In this document: positions 7,637 to 15,825 of the stretch, piece after piece
Position numbering within the stretch: position 1 is the stretch's first letter
Layout of the letters: the number at the start of each line of letters is the position of its first letter
Source: Anaerolineae bacterium
Lineage (GTDB): Bacteria > Chloroflexota > Anaerolineae > Aggregatilineales > Phototrophicaceae
Direction: 5' to 3'
DNA: 64,000 nt
NCBI GenBank assembly: GCA_022826865.1
Contig: JAJDUC010000074.1
Coordinates: 45,989-109,988, forward strand
Notes under the pieces: model-generated
What the model was told of the DNA's origin: nothing
The model's input: the letters and a program-made list of their open reading frames with translations, nothing else
Database searches by the model: none
Position numbers and translations under genes: made by a program

Positions 7637-9529
7637 TCAATCCAGGTGAGACTTGATTGCGAGCGCCACTTCCTTGCTAATGCCATTGACCGCGCTGAGT
7701 TCGTTCAGACTGGCGCTCCTGATGGCGTCAATGGAGTTCTCGAAGTGCTTGAGCAGGACCTTGCGGCGCTTGGGGCCGACGCCGGGGATGGTCTCGAGCC
7801 GGCTGGCCAGGCCCATCTTGCGCCGCTGACTGCGGTGGCTGGCGATGGCGAAACGGTGCGCTTCATCGCGGGCGCGCTGCACCAGGTACAGGGCTTCGCT
7901 GCGGCGCGGCAGCAAAACCGCTTGCGCCTGGGCGGGCTGGAAGATCTCTTCGATGCGCTTGGCCAGGGCGGCCAGCGGAACGCGATCGGCAATGCCGAAT
8001 TCCTCCAGCACGGTCTGAGCGGCATTGAGCTGCCCCTTGCCGCCGTCGATGAGCAGCAAATCCGGCAGCATGCGCCAGGTTTCGTCTTTATCTCGACCAT
8101 CGGGCGAGAGCTCGCGTTCGGATTCGACCGCGTTCTTCCAGCGCATAAAGCGGCGCGTCAGCGCCTCGCGCAGGGACTGATAGTCATCCGAGCCACGATG
8201 TGACACGCTGCGAATATTAAAGCGGCGATATTCGCTTTTGCGTTGGACGCCACGCAGGAAGACCACACGGCTCGCCACAATTGCCGTGCCCTGGGTCGTG
8301 CTGATATCAAAGCATTCGATGCGGTTGGGGATGCGCGGCAGCTTGAGCGCTTCCTGCAATTCCGCCATTGCGATTTCGTGTTTCGTGGTATCGGCCTCGT
8401 ACTGGGCGCGCATCATCTGCAGGCTCTCCAGCGCATTCTCCTGCGCCAGACCGATGAGCTTGCGCTTGTCGCCGCGCTGCGGCACATGGATCGACACTTT
8501 GGCGCCCTCGCGCCTGTCGCTCAGCCAACGCTCCAGGATGCGCGCCTCTTGCACTTCATTCGGCAGAATCAATTCGCGCGGGATATTGGAGGCCTTGGCG
8601 TAAAACTGGCTGATGAACTGTTCGAGCACAGTCTGGTCGCTTTCGCCTTCGGTGTTATCCATCGCGCGTGAATCGCTGCCGATGAGTTTGCCGTTGCGAA
8701 TGAACATGATTTGCACGGTCGCGTCCCGCTCGTCGCGGGCCAGGGCGATCACATCGTGATCCGTCAGGTTCTTGCCGACGACTTTATGTTTGTTGGTGAT
8801 GTAATCGATGGCCTTGAGTTGATCGCGAATGCCGGCCGCCTTCTCAAAGTTCAAGTTGCCGGCTGCGGCATCCATCTCGCTGACCAGACGCCGCTGCACA
8901 TTTTCTGCCTTGCCGCCGAGCACATCCATCAGCTCTTGAATCATGGCGCGGTATTCGACGCGGTCGACAGCGCCGATGCAAGGCGCGTTGCAGAGCTTGA
9001 TATCATGGAAAAGGCAGGCTCTTTCGTCGGCGCCGGTGATTTCGCGGTCGCATGTCAAATAAGGAAAGGCGCGGCGCAAATCGCTAAGTGTCTTTTGCAC
9101 CACCCACATCGCGGTATAAGGACCAAAATAGCGCGAGCCGTCATTGACGACGCGGCGCGTGGTTTCCACCTTGGGGAAGGCGTCGCCCCAGCCAACGCGG
9201 ATGTAGGGATAACGCTTGTCGTCTTTGAGTTCGATATTGAAGCGCGGCTTGTGCTTTTTGATCAGCGTCTCTTCGAGAATCAAGGCCTTGACTTCGTTTT
9301 CGGTGATAATGAAGTCGATGTCGTTGACTTCGAGGCGCATGCGCAGCGTCTTGCTGTTTCCGTCGGCTTGCGTCGTAAAATAGCTGCGCACGCGGTTGCG
9401 CAAGCGTTTGGCTTTGCCGACGTAAATGATGCGGCCGCGGCGGTTTTTCAGCAAATAGACACCGGGCTTGGCGGGCAGGTTCTTGAGAATTGTCTCGATA
9501 TGAGCCGGTTTCTCGTATTTCAATTCCAT
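7637..9529 (-). CDS. uvrC: UvrABC excinuclease subunit C
   Basis: A 630-residue protein with the full UvrC order: GIY-YIG nuclease (PGVYLLKNRRGRIIYVGKAK, residues about 22-41) for the 3' incision, a UVR motif (about 205-240), the RNase H-like endonuclease for the 5' incision (FDIS..QGT, DLLLIDGGKGQLNAA, RDEAHRFAI) and two helix-hairpin-helix repeats (IPGVGPKRRKVLL, and ..VNGISKEVALAI) at the end. The acidic and His catalytic residues of the second nuclease are present. It stands alone, divergent from the dcw cluster, with a 150-bp shared upstream region. Confidence 0.98.
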   Translation of the reverse strand: MELKYEKPAHIETILKNLPAKPGVYLLKNRRGRIIYVGKAKRLRNRVRSYFTTQADGNSKTLRMRLEVNDIDFIITENEVKALILEETLIKKHKPRFNIELKDDKRYPYIRVGWGDAFPKVETTRRVVNDGSRYFGPYTAMWVVQKTLSDLRRAFPYLTCDREITGADERACLFHDIKLCNAPCIGAVDRVEYRAMIQELMDVLGGKAENVQRRLVSEMDAAAGNLNFEKAAGIRDQLKAIDYITNKHKVVGKNLTDHDVIALARDERDATVQIMFIRNGKLIGSDSRAMDNTEGESDQTVLEQFISQFYAKASNIPRELILPNEVQEARILERWLSDRREGAKVSIHVPQRGDKRKLIGLAQENALESLQMMRAQYEADTTKHEIAMAELQEALKLPRIPNRIECFDISTTQGTAIVASRVVFLRGVQRKSEYRRFNIRSVSHRGSDDYQSLREALTRRFMRWKNAVESERELSPDGRDKDETWRMLPDLLLIDGGKGQLNAAQTVLEEFGIADRVPLAALAKRIEEIFQPAQAQAVLLPRRSEALYLVQRARDEAHRFAIASHRSQRRKMGLASRLETIPGVGPKRRKVLLKHFENSIDAIRSASLNELSAVNGISKEVALAIKSHLD

Positions 9530-9679
9530 CGCTCGGAAGGCGGAGTTGGCTGAACGGTGACCACTATTTTAGCATGATCGAAATTTCTGTAGAACGCGAC
9601 GAACCGGTCATTCCGGCTTCGGCGTCAAAGCCGAGCGCGCTATGCTCAAAGCAGAAAGCATAAGGCGGGGTCGGCGTCG

Positions 9680-10603
9680 ATGAGCGGACATATTCCCATT
9701 CTAACCGATGCCCTGGTAAAGGCGCTGCGCGCCCAGGATCCGGCAGTTCGGCGTTTGGTCGACGGCACGGTTGGCGGCGGCGGACACAGCGCCGCCCTAT
9801 TAGGCGCCGGCATCGAGAACGCCCTCGTGATTGATCTGGATAAGAGTTCCATTGCGCGGGCGCGGACGGCGCTGGCGGCCTTCGGCGAGCGCGTTCAATA
9901 TTCTAACGGCAGCTACCTGGATATGGGACAAGAGATGGCGCGCCTCGGCTGGGACAAGGCTGACGCGATTTTATTAGACCTGGGTTTGTCCTCGCTCCAA
10001 CTGAACGACCCGGCTCGCGGATTTTCTTTCCGCTTTGATGCGCCGCTTGACATGCGCTTTGATGTGGATGGCGGCGGCCGGACCGCGGGCGAACTGGTCG
10101 ATGAGTTGGAAGAAGGCGAGTTGGCCGATCTGTTCTTTCGCTATGGTGAAGAAAGACATGCGCGCCGCATTGCCCGGGCAATCGCGCAGGCGCGGCCGGT
10201 AGCCACTGCAGCGCAGTTGGCGGATATTGTCATGCGCGCGAAGCCGGCGGCGGCGCGGCGAGCCCGGATCCATCCGGCGACCCGGGTCTTTCAAGCGCTG
10301 CGCATCGCGGTGAATGACGAACTCGCGTCTGTTACAAATGTCCTGCCGCTCGCTATCGGCTTGCTGCGGCCGGGCGGAAGGCTGGCCGTCATCAGCTTTC
10401 ACAGCCTGGAAGATCGCATCGTTAAGCGGCAGTTCCGCGCGCTGGCAGAGACGCGTTTGGCGCCCCCGGGCATGGCGTCCCTGGGTGAAAAGCGGGCGCA
10501 AATCCGCCTGGTGAATCGCAAACCCATCGTCGCTGACGAGGCCGAAGTCAGGGCTAATCCCCGCAGCCGCAGCGCCAAGTTGCGCGTCGTTGAAAAGCTG
10601 TAA
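9680..10603 (+). CDS. rsmH: 16S rRNA (cytosine-1402-N4)-methyltransferase
   Basis: A 307-residue RsmH (MraW). The SAM-binding segment DGTVGGGGHSAALL is at residues 27-40, DAILLDLGLSSLQLNDPARGFSF is the family signature, and HPATRVFQALRIAVNDEL and VISFHSLEDRIVKRQF are conserved C-terminal blocks. It methylates N4 of C1402 in 16S rRNA. As in many bacteria it opens the dcw cluster, but no mraZ precedes it; uvrC is the divergent neighbour instead. ftsL follows after 111 bp. Confidence 0.97.
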   Translation: MSGHIPILTDALVKALRAQDPAVRRLVDGTVGGGGHSAALLGAGIENALVIDLDKSSIARARTALAAFGERVQYSNGSYLDMGQEMARLGWDKADAILLDLGLSSLQLNDPARGFSFRFDAPLDMRFDVDGGGRTAGELVDELEEGELADLFFRYGEERHARRIARAIAQARPVATAAQLADIVMRAKPAAARRARIHPATRVFQALRIAVNDELASVTNVLPLAIGLLRPGGRLAVISFHSLEDRIVKRQFRALAETRLAPPGMASLGEKRAQIRLVNRKPIVADEAEVRANPRSRSAKLRVVEKL

Positions 10604-10714
10604 CCGCTCTTAGTCGAGTTGCGCGTACGCAAATACTGAATACATTGGTAGGGAACGGGCAGATGATTTGTCCTTCCGCCCTTCCCGATTTTCAAGGCGC
10701 TACGGCTTCAGCGG

Positions 10715-11185
10715 ATGTCACAAGTCTGGTTTCAACATACATTCAGTCGCAAGCGCTTCCGAACGCGCAATCAAGCGACCGCAATCGCCATTTTGGGCGT
10801 CGCGATATTACTTATCCTGGGCAGTCTTTACCTGTCGCAGGTGGCTTCCTTTGCGATCACCAACCGCGAAATTGAGGATTTGATCAGACGCCGCGATGAA
10901 ATCAAGCGGGAAAACGAGCGCCTGATCGGTGAAATCGCGAGCTTCCGAACAGTTCCGCGTCTGTACGCGCGCGCGGTGGAACTCGGATTCAGGCCGGCAG
11001 TCAACGCCGATATCGATTATGTCTTGATTGCGGGATACAACCCAGATCGCGAACAGTTGCTTCGGGCGCCGACAAGCACAGAAGCGCTTAATCCAGCGGC
11101 GCCAGCATATGTCGAGACTTTTGGCGGCTGGCTGGAAGAGCAATTCGACCTGCTCCGCCGTCAATTCCAATCCTTCGCCGGGTGA
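10715..11185 (+). CDS. ftsL: Cell division protein FtsL-like
   Basis: A 156-residue bitopic membrane protein. A basic cytoplasmic N-terminus (about 20 residues) is followed by one transmembrane segment (AIAILGVAILLILGSLYLSQ, about 23-42) and a charged coiled coil (EIEDLIRRRDEIKRENERLI). A short periplasmic tail ends in an amphipathic segment. The position between rsmH and ftsI, size and topology are those of FtsL, the division scaffold that pairs with DivIC/FtsB. Sequence similarity alone would be weak, so the call depends on synteny. It ends 15 bp before ftsI. Confidence 0.75.
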   Translation: MSQVWFQHTFSRKRFRTRNQATAIAILGVAILLILGSLYLSQVASFAITNREIEDLIRRRDEIKRENERLIGEIASFRTVPRLYARAVELGFRPAVNADIDYVLIAGYNPDREQLLRAPTSTEALNPAAPAYVETFGGWLEEQFDLLRRQFQSFAG

Positions 11186-11200
11186 CGGGAAGCGGTATCC

Positions 11201-12949
11201 ATGCAAGGCGCCTCCAATCAGCAAACGACGATTCAAGCCCGGCTGCCATTTGTGGCGATTTTCCTGCTCTTGCTAGCGGGCTATCTGGTGGTCAACCTGG
11301 CGAACTTCCAGTTTTTTCCACGATCAGTCCGCCAGGAATTGGAGAAAATCGGCAGTTCGATCACCAATACGACGCTGCGCATCCCGGCTGAACGCGGATT
11401 GATTTATGATCGCGACGGCGAGCCGCTGGCCTTCAACATCGCGCAGTACCGCCTCGGTGTCAGCCCTGACCTGGTGGCTGAACCGGAAGCCTTGATGAAA
11501 GAATTGGCGCAGATACTTGATATCGATGAATTCGACCTTTATCGCAAGATCACCAGCGACAGGATTTGGGAATTCGTGGCCGGGCCGATATCGGCGCAGG
11601 AAGGGCAAGCGATCGCGGCCTTGAACAACATCGCCCTCGGCCTGGAGGAGATACCCAAGCGCTTTTATCCGCAAGGGACTCTGGCCGCGCATGTCATAGG
11701 CTTTGTGCTGGATGACGGTCTGAAAGGCGCGCTTGGCGTCGAGGGCGCGTTTAACGACACCCTGGCCGGCCGCGTGCTGGATCTATCGATCAGCAACGTG
11801 CCTTTTGACTTGCCTGAAGATCGGCCGGCGGAACAGCGCGGACAAGACATCGTGCTGACACTGGACCGCGATGTGCAGTTTTGGGTGGAATCCGAGTTGA
11901 AGGCGGCGGTGGAAGAATACAACGCTTTCCGCGGCACAATCATCGTCATGGATCCACGCAATGGCGACGTCCTGGCGCTGGCCAACTATCCGTCGATCGA
12001 CCCCAATCATTTTCTCGATGTCGAAGATCCCAACCTGCTCGTCAATCCGGCCATAAACGAAACTTATGAACCGGGCTCCTTGATGCAAGTGCTGACGGTG
12101 GCGAGCGCGCTGGAGAAAGGAACGATTACGCCGGCCTGGACCTATAACGACAAAGCCTTGCTGGAAGTCGGCGGGCGCGATATTTGGAACCGGCGCTACC
12201 AGGCGAATGGCACAACTGACGCGACGGCGATTTTGAGCAAGTCGCTCAATGTGGGCGCGGCAACTATCGCCATGCAGATGGGCACGGAGGATTTCTACAG
12301 TTCGATGCGCGCATTCGGGCTGGGAAACGCCACCGGCGTAGGCCTGCACGCCGAAGAACGCGGCGAACTCAATATCCCGGGCGATACCGATTGGAGCGAA
12401 AGTTACCTCGGCTTCAACAGCTTCGGGCAATACATGGAAGTGACAAGCATGCAGATGATCACCGCCTTCGCCGCGATCGCCAACGATGGGATTATGCGTC
12501 AGCCGCGCATCGTGAAGCAGGTCATCGGTGAAGCCGGCCCCGAAGAAGCGCGACCAGCGACTGTCCGGCGGGTCATATCATCGGAGACCGCCCGCATCGT
12601 CAATGACATGATGAAGCGCGTCATCTATGAAGCCGCGCCGGAAGCATTCCTCCGCGGTTACAGCGTCGCCGGCAAGCCGGGCACGGCCCAAATATCCACG
12701 GCCGTTGGGAACGAGGAGGGTCCCAATTCGACGATTGTGTCCTTCGTTGGATTCTTACCGGCCGATGAGCCGCAGGCGGTGGTACTGATCAAGCTGGATC
12801 GGCCCGATCTGTATTATGGCTACGAAGTTGCGGCGCCGGTTTTCCGGCGCGTCGCCAACCGCCTTGTTATTTTGCTGGAAATACCTGATGATGATGTAAG
12901 AAGCCGTTTAGCAGCGGCAGAAAGCCAAATCAGCTGGGCTGAAGAATAG
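11201..12949 (+). CDS. ftsI: FtsI-type penicillin-binding protein with degenerate transpeptidase motifs
   Basis: A 582-residue class B PBP in the ftsI position. It has an N-terminal transmembrane helix (about 16-36), a PBP dimerisation domain with the RGLIYDRDGEPLA signature, and a transpeptidase domain from about 230. Where FtsI has the acylation motif SxxK the sequence is S293-L-M-Q296 within YEPGSLMQ; the second motif S348-L-N is normal; the third is K492-P-G-T rather than KTGT. The frame is intact and the gene is embedded in the dcw cluster, so it is not an obvious pseudogene. Without the Lys general base, acyl-enzyme formation is doubtful; a structural or activating role with FtsW is possible (inference). 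Confidence 0.85.
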   Translation: MQGASNQQTTIQARLPFVAIFLLLLAGYLVVNLANFQFFPRSVRQELEKIGSSITNTTLRIPAERGLIYDRDGEPLAFNIAQYRLGVSPDLVAEPEALMKELAQILDIDEFDLYRKITSDRIWEFVAGPISAQEGQAIAALNNIALGLEEIPKRFYPQGTLAAHVIGFVLDDGLKGALGVEGAFNDTLAGRVLDLSISNVPFDLPEDRPAEQRGQDIVLTLDRDVQFWVESELKAAVEEYNAFRGTIIVMDPRNGDVLALANYPSIDPNHFLDVEDPNLLVNPAINETYEPGSLMQVLTVASALEKGTITPAWTYNDKALLEVGGRDIWNRRYQANGTTDATAILSKSLNVGAATIAMQMGTEDFYSSMRAFGLGNATGVGLHAEERGELNIPGDTDWSESYLGFNSFGQYMEVTSMQMITAFAAIANDGIMRQPRIVKQVIGEAGPEEARPATVRRVISSETARIVNDMMKRVIYEAAPEAFLRGYSVAGKPGTAQISTAVGNEEGPNSTIVSFVGFLPADEPQAVVLIKLDRPDLYYGYEVAAPVFRRVANRLVILLEIPDDDVRSRLAAAESQISWAEE

Positions 12950-12962
12950 GAAATCGCCAGCC

Positions 12963-13988
12963 ATGGACGGGCAATTACCTTTAGCGCTCAGCGTGGGCGG
13001 GGCAACATTCCTGTTGGGCGTCATCTGGGGCGGACCGTTTATTGAGCTGCTCCATCGCTTCAAGTTGGGAAAACAGATCCGCGCCGAACTGATGGACAGC
13101 CACCATGTCCAAAAGATCGGCACACCGACCATGGGCGGCATCATGATCATTGTGCCGGCCATTTGCATCACGCTGGCGCTCAACATCTCGCCCATTGTGC
13201 AGGAGGGCTCCGGGCGCAGTATCCTGCTGCCGATGTTTGTTCTGCTCGGATTCGCCATGCTGGGCCTGATTGATGACTGGGAAGGCATACAGACATCACG
13301 AGGAAAGGTGGGCGAAGGCTTGTCGGGCAAGTTGAAATTCGCCACGCAAATCATTCTGGCGCTTGTCGCTTCAACGGTGATATCGCAGTTTGAGTTCTCT
13401 TATGCGAATGCGCTGATCCTGCCGCTGATTCAAGTCATCGTCCCGCTTCATCCGCTGCTGTTCATCCTGGTCAGCGCTTTCATCATCGTCGCGACATCGA
13501 ACGCCACCAACTTGACGGACGGCCTGGACGGTTTGGCCGGAATTATCACGGCCAGCGCCTTCGGCGCATACGGTGTGATCGCCGTGCTGCAGAATCAAAT
13601 CTTCATGGTGGAACTCTGTTTCGTCATTGTGGGCGCCTGCTTTGCCTTCCTCTGGTATAACGCGCACCCGGCGCAGCTATTCATGGGCGACACCGGTTCG
13701 CTGGCGCTGGGCGCGACCTTGGGCACGATCGCAGTTATGACCGGGCACTGGCTGCTTCTTCCTATCATCGCCATCATTCCGGTCATGGAAATACTCAGCG
13801 TCATATTGCAGGTTGTCTCCGCCAAGCTGAGCCGCCGCATCTACGGCGTGGATATTCGTCCCTTCCGGCGCACGCCGATCCATCACCATTTTGAGCTCGG
13901 CGGCTGGAGCGAAACGCAGATCGTCCAGCGCTTCTGGCTGATCGGCATATTGAGCGCATTTGTGGGCGTAGCGCTCGCCCTGCTTTGA
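12963..13988 (+). CDS. mraY: Phospho-N-acetylmuramoyl-pentapeptide transferase
   Basis: A 341-residue polytopic enzyme that makes lipid I from UDP-MurNAc-pentapeptide and undecaprenyl phosphate. It contains all MraY signatures: KIGTPTMGGI (about 51-60), LGLIDDW with the metal-binding Asp pair, ATSNATNLTDGLDGLAGI, NAHPAQLFMGDTGSLALG, and the TPIHHHFEL triple-His loop. About ten transmembrane helices are evident. The start is 13 bp after ftsI, where murE and murF lie in the canonical cluster. A 400-bp gap with a repeat element follows. Confidence 0.97.
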   Translation: MDGQLPLALSVGGATFLLGVIWGGPFIELLHRFKLGKQIRAELMDSHHVQKIGTPTMGGIMIIVPAICITLALNISPIVQEGSGRSILLPMFVLLGFAMLGLIDDWEGIQTSRGKVGEGLSGKLKFATQIILALVASTVISQFEFSYANALILPLIQVIVPLHPLLFILVSAFIIVATSNATNLTDGLDGLAGIITASAFGAYGVIAVLQNQIFMVELCFVIVGACFAFLWYNAHPAQLFMGDTGSLALGATLGTIAVMTGHWLLLPIIAIIPVMEILSVILQVVSAKLSRRIYGVDIRPFRRTPIHHHFELGGWSETQIVQRFWLIGILSAFVGVALALL

Positions 13989-14094
13989 GATTTGGCCGAT
14001 CGTGAAATGGCGCGTTGGTCTTCGACTAGTTTTTCGTCGCCAGAGGGGCGCAGAAATAGTTCCAACAAAGTAATGAAAAACCGGAATTAAGTCG

Positions 14095-14194
14095 ATTGTA
14101 GTGGCGACATTGTATGTCGCCCGAAGATTCACGATTGCATCATCGGGCGATTCACAGGGTCGCGTAGACACTGACCGTCAATCGCCCCTACAAT
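14095..14194. repeat. MITE-like inverted-repeat element, copy 1
   Basis: Terminal inverted repeats ATTGTAGTGGCGA (14095-14107) and the reverse complement of ATTGTAGGGGCGA (14182-14194) differ at one base. Inside, TCGCCCGA (14117-14124) and TCGGGCGA (14143-14150) form a perfect 8-bp stem. The GTAGGGGCG ends match a second element at 31162-31233. It has no coding capacity. Confidence 0.65.
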
Positions 14195-14346
14195 GTCCCA
14201 GTATATTCGCATTAGTTTGTTGGAACCACTGAAGCAAATTCAAGTAAGTCGCGCAAATAGGGAGCAGACTTCTCTGCGCGCTTTGGCGGCCCAGCGAACG
14301 CGCTGGGATTGCGGGCGTCTTGGCGGGTCGCGAAAACTCAATCCAC

Positions 14347-14352
14347 TATAAT
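14347..14352 (+). promoter_or_regulatory. Promoter -10 (TATAAT) for murD
   Basis: A perfect TATAAT lies 39 bases before the murD ATG. The nearest -35-like hexamer, TTGGCG at 14320-14325, is 21 bases away, longer than ideal. It would let murD-ftsZ be transcribed independently of rsmH-mraY. Confidence 0.45.
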
Positions 14353-14391
14353 ACAGATTGTTTCAGCGAAGACTGGTGTGCAAGGGAGCGC

Positions 14392-15801
14392 ATGGCGAAG
14401 CGAGATTACCTCGCGGGCAAACGCGTCGTCATCTTTGGGTTCGGCCGCCAGGGTGCCGCGCTGGCGCGCTGGCTGCCCAGCATTGGCGCCGAAGCCCTCA
14501 TCACGGACAGCCGCAGCGCCACGGCGCTGAAATTGCGGCGGCGCGATTATCCGGGTGTGCGCTTTTATCTCGGGGGCCATCCCGATAACGTCTTAAACGG
14601 GGCGCGTCTGATCTGCGTCTCCGGCGGTGTCCCGCTGGATTTGCCGATTCTCGAAAAGGCGCGGCAACGCGGCATCCCCTTCAGCAATGACGCCCAGCTA
14701 TTTATCGAGCGCTGTCCGGCGCCGATCATCGGCATCACCGGCAGCGCGGGCAAAACCACCACGACCGCTCTGGTTGGCAAGATTGCGGCCGCCGCCGGCT
14801 ACCGCGTATGGGTGGGCGGCAATATCGGCAATCCTCTGATTGAAGACCTGCGGCGCATCCGGCCGGAAGATATTGTGGTGATGGAGCTATCCAGTTTTCA
14901 ATTGGAATTGATGAGCGCCAGCCCCAAGGTGGCGGCAATCCTCAATCTAACGCCGAATCATTTGGACCGACATGGCAGCTTCGAGCGCTACGCGGCTGCC
15001 AAGGCGAATATCCTGCGCTTTCAAAGCAGCGCTGATGTCGCCGTCCTCGGTTGGGATGACGCCGGCAGCAAGGCATTCGAGCCGATTGTCGCCGGCGAGC
15101 TGCTGGCATTCAGTCGCTACGAAATGACGCCGCACGGCGCTTTTATGTTGGGGAGCCGGCTGTTGGTGGCCGGCTCTGCCAGCTTCGACACGAACCCGCA
15201 CGTGGTCTGTGAACGCGAGGACATCGGTTTACGGGGCGACCACAATGTTCAAAACGTCTTGGCGGCCTGCGCAATCACAGGCGGGATGGGTTTGGCGATT
15301 GATCGGCCCGGCGTATTGCCGGAGGTCATGCGCGCGGCGATTCGCGCCTTCAAGCCGGTGGAACATCGCCTGGAAGCGGTGCGGCTTATCGGCGGCGTCA
15401 CCTGGGTTAATGACAGCATCGCGACCGCGCCGGAACGCCTGCTTGCCGCGCTGAGCAGTTACGATGAGCCGCTTGTGCTGCTGATCGGCGGGGCGGACAA
15501 GGACTTGCCCTGGGAGGCTGCGCTGCAGCACGCGCTGCTCCAGGCGCGCCATATTGTGGTCTTCGGCCAGGATGGCGAAAAGCAGGTAGCGACCAAAGTG
15601 ATGAAGCTCCTGGAAAGGCTGCGCGCAGGTGATGGTCAAGTGAAGCGGGCTGAGACGCTGGCGGAGGCAGTCGAGTTGGCGGCCGCTGTCGCCCAGCCGG
15701 GGGATGTTGTGCTGCTGTCCCCGGGCGGAACCAGTTATGACGCTTACGCGGATTTCGCTGAACGCGGCGAGCACTTTCGCCGATTGGTATCTAAACTATA
15801 A
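14392..15801 (+). CDS. murD: UDP-N-acetylmuramoyl-alanine-D-glutamate ligase
   Basis: A 469-residue Mur ligase that adds D-Glu to UDP-MurNAc-L-Ala. The N-terminal Rossmann-like domain begins KRVVIFGFGRQGAALA; the ATP-binding loop GITGSAGKTTTTALVG is near residue 115; the central domain has LNLTPNHLDRHGS, and the C-terminal domain VTWVNDSIATAP and IGGADKDLPW, the latter typical of MurD. The ATG at 14392 with GGGAG upstream was preferred over a start 72 bases earlier, which would lie upstream of the likely promoter. The stop region contains another TATAAT (15797-15802) before ftsW. Confidence 0.96.
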   Translation: MAKRDYLAGKRVVIFGFGRQGAALARWLPSIGAEALITDSRSATALKLRRRDYPGVRFYLGGHPDNVLNGARLICVSGGVPLDLPILEKARQRGIPFSNDAQLFIERCPAPIIGITGSAGKTTTTALVGKIAAAAGYRVWVGGNIGNPLIEDLRRIRPEDIVVMELSSFQLELMSASPKVAAILNLTPNHLDRHGSFERYAAAKANILRFQSSADVAVLGWDDAGSKAFEPIVAGELLAFSRYEMTPHGAFMLGSRLLVAGSASFDTNPHVVCEREDIGLRGDHNVQNVLAACAITGGMGLAIDRPGVLPEVMRAAIRAFKPVEHRLEAVRLIGGVTWVNDSIATAPERLLAALSSYDEPLVLLIGGADKDLPWEAALQHALLQARHIVVFGQDGEKQVATKVMKLLERLRAGDGQVKRAETLAEAVELAAAVAQPGDVVLLSPGGTSYDAYADFAERGEHFRRLVSKL

Positions 15802-15825
15802 TGGACAAGCAAGACGGGCCGGACA

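Larger units (their letters stand above)
13989..14391 (+). other. 400-bp non-coding gap inside the dcw cluster (MITE-like element plus promoter)
   Basis: No credible gene is present between mraY and murD. The gap holds a MITE-like inverted-repeat element at 14095-14194, a short motif CAAGTAAGTCGCGCAAA at 14242-14258 that recurs after tRNA-Asn near 53591, and a TATAAT promoter box just before murD. Confidence 0.7.

Noticed and set aside
8711..9553. 280-residue open frame on the plus strand opposite uvrC
   Set aside because: It lies wholly antisense to a certain uvrC gene, has no ribosome-binding site or domain, and is of the kind expected from high GC content.
9530..9679. A short mraZ between uvrC and rsmH
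   Set aside because: The 150-bp gap is too small and contains no MraZ-like frame on either strand.
10645..10875. Small plus-strand frames overlapping the start of ftsL
   Set aside because: They overlap ftsL in other frames; only the ftsL frame shows a transmembrane helix plus coiled coil and fits synteny.
11201..12949. ftsI as a pseudogene
   Set aside because: The frame is full length, the SxN motif and domain order are kept, and the spacing with neighbours is tight, so a conserved non-canonical protein is more likely than decay.
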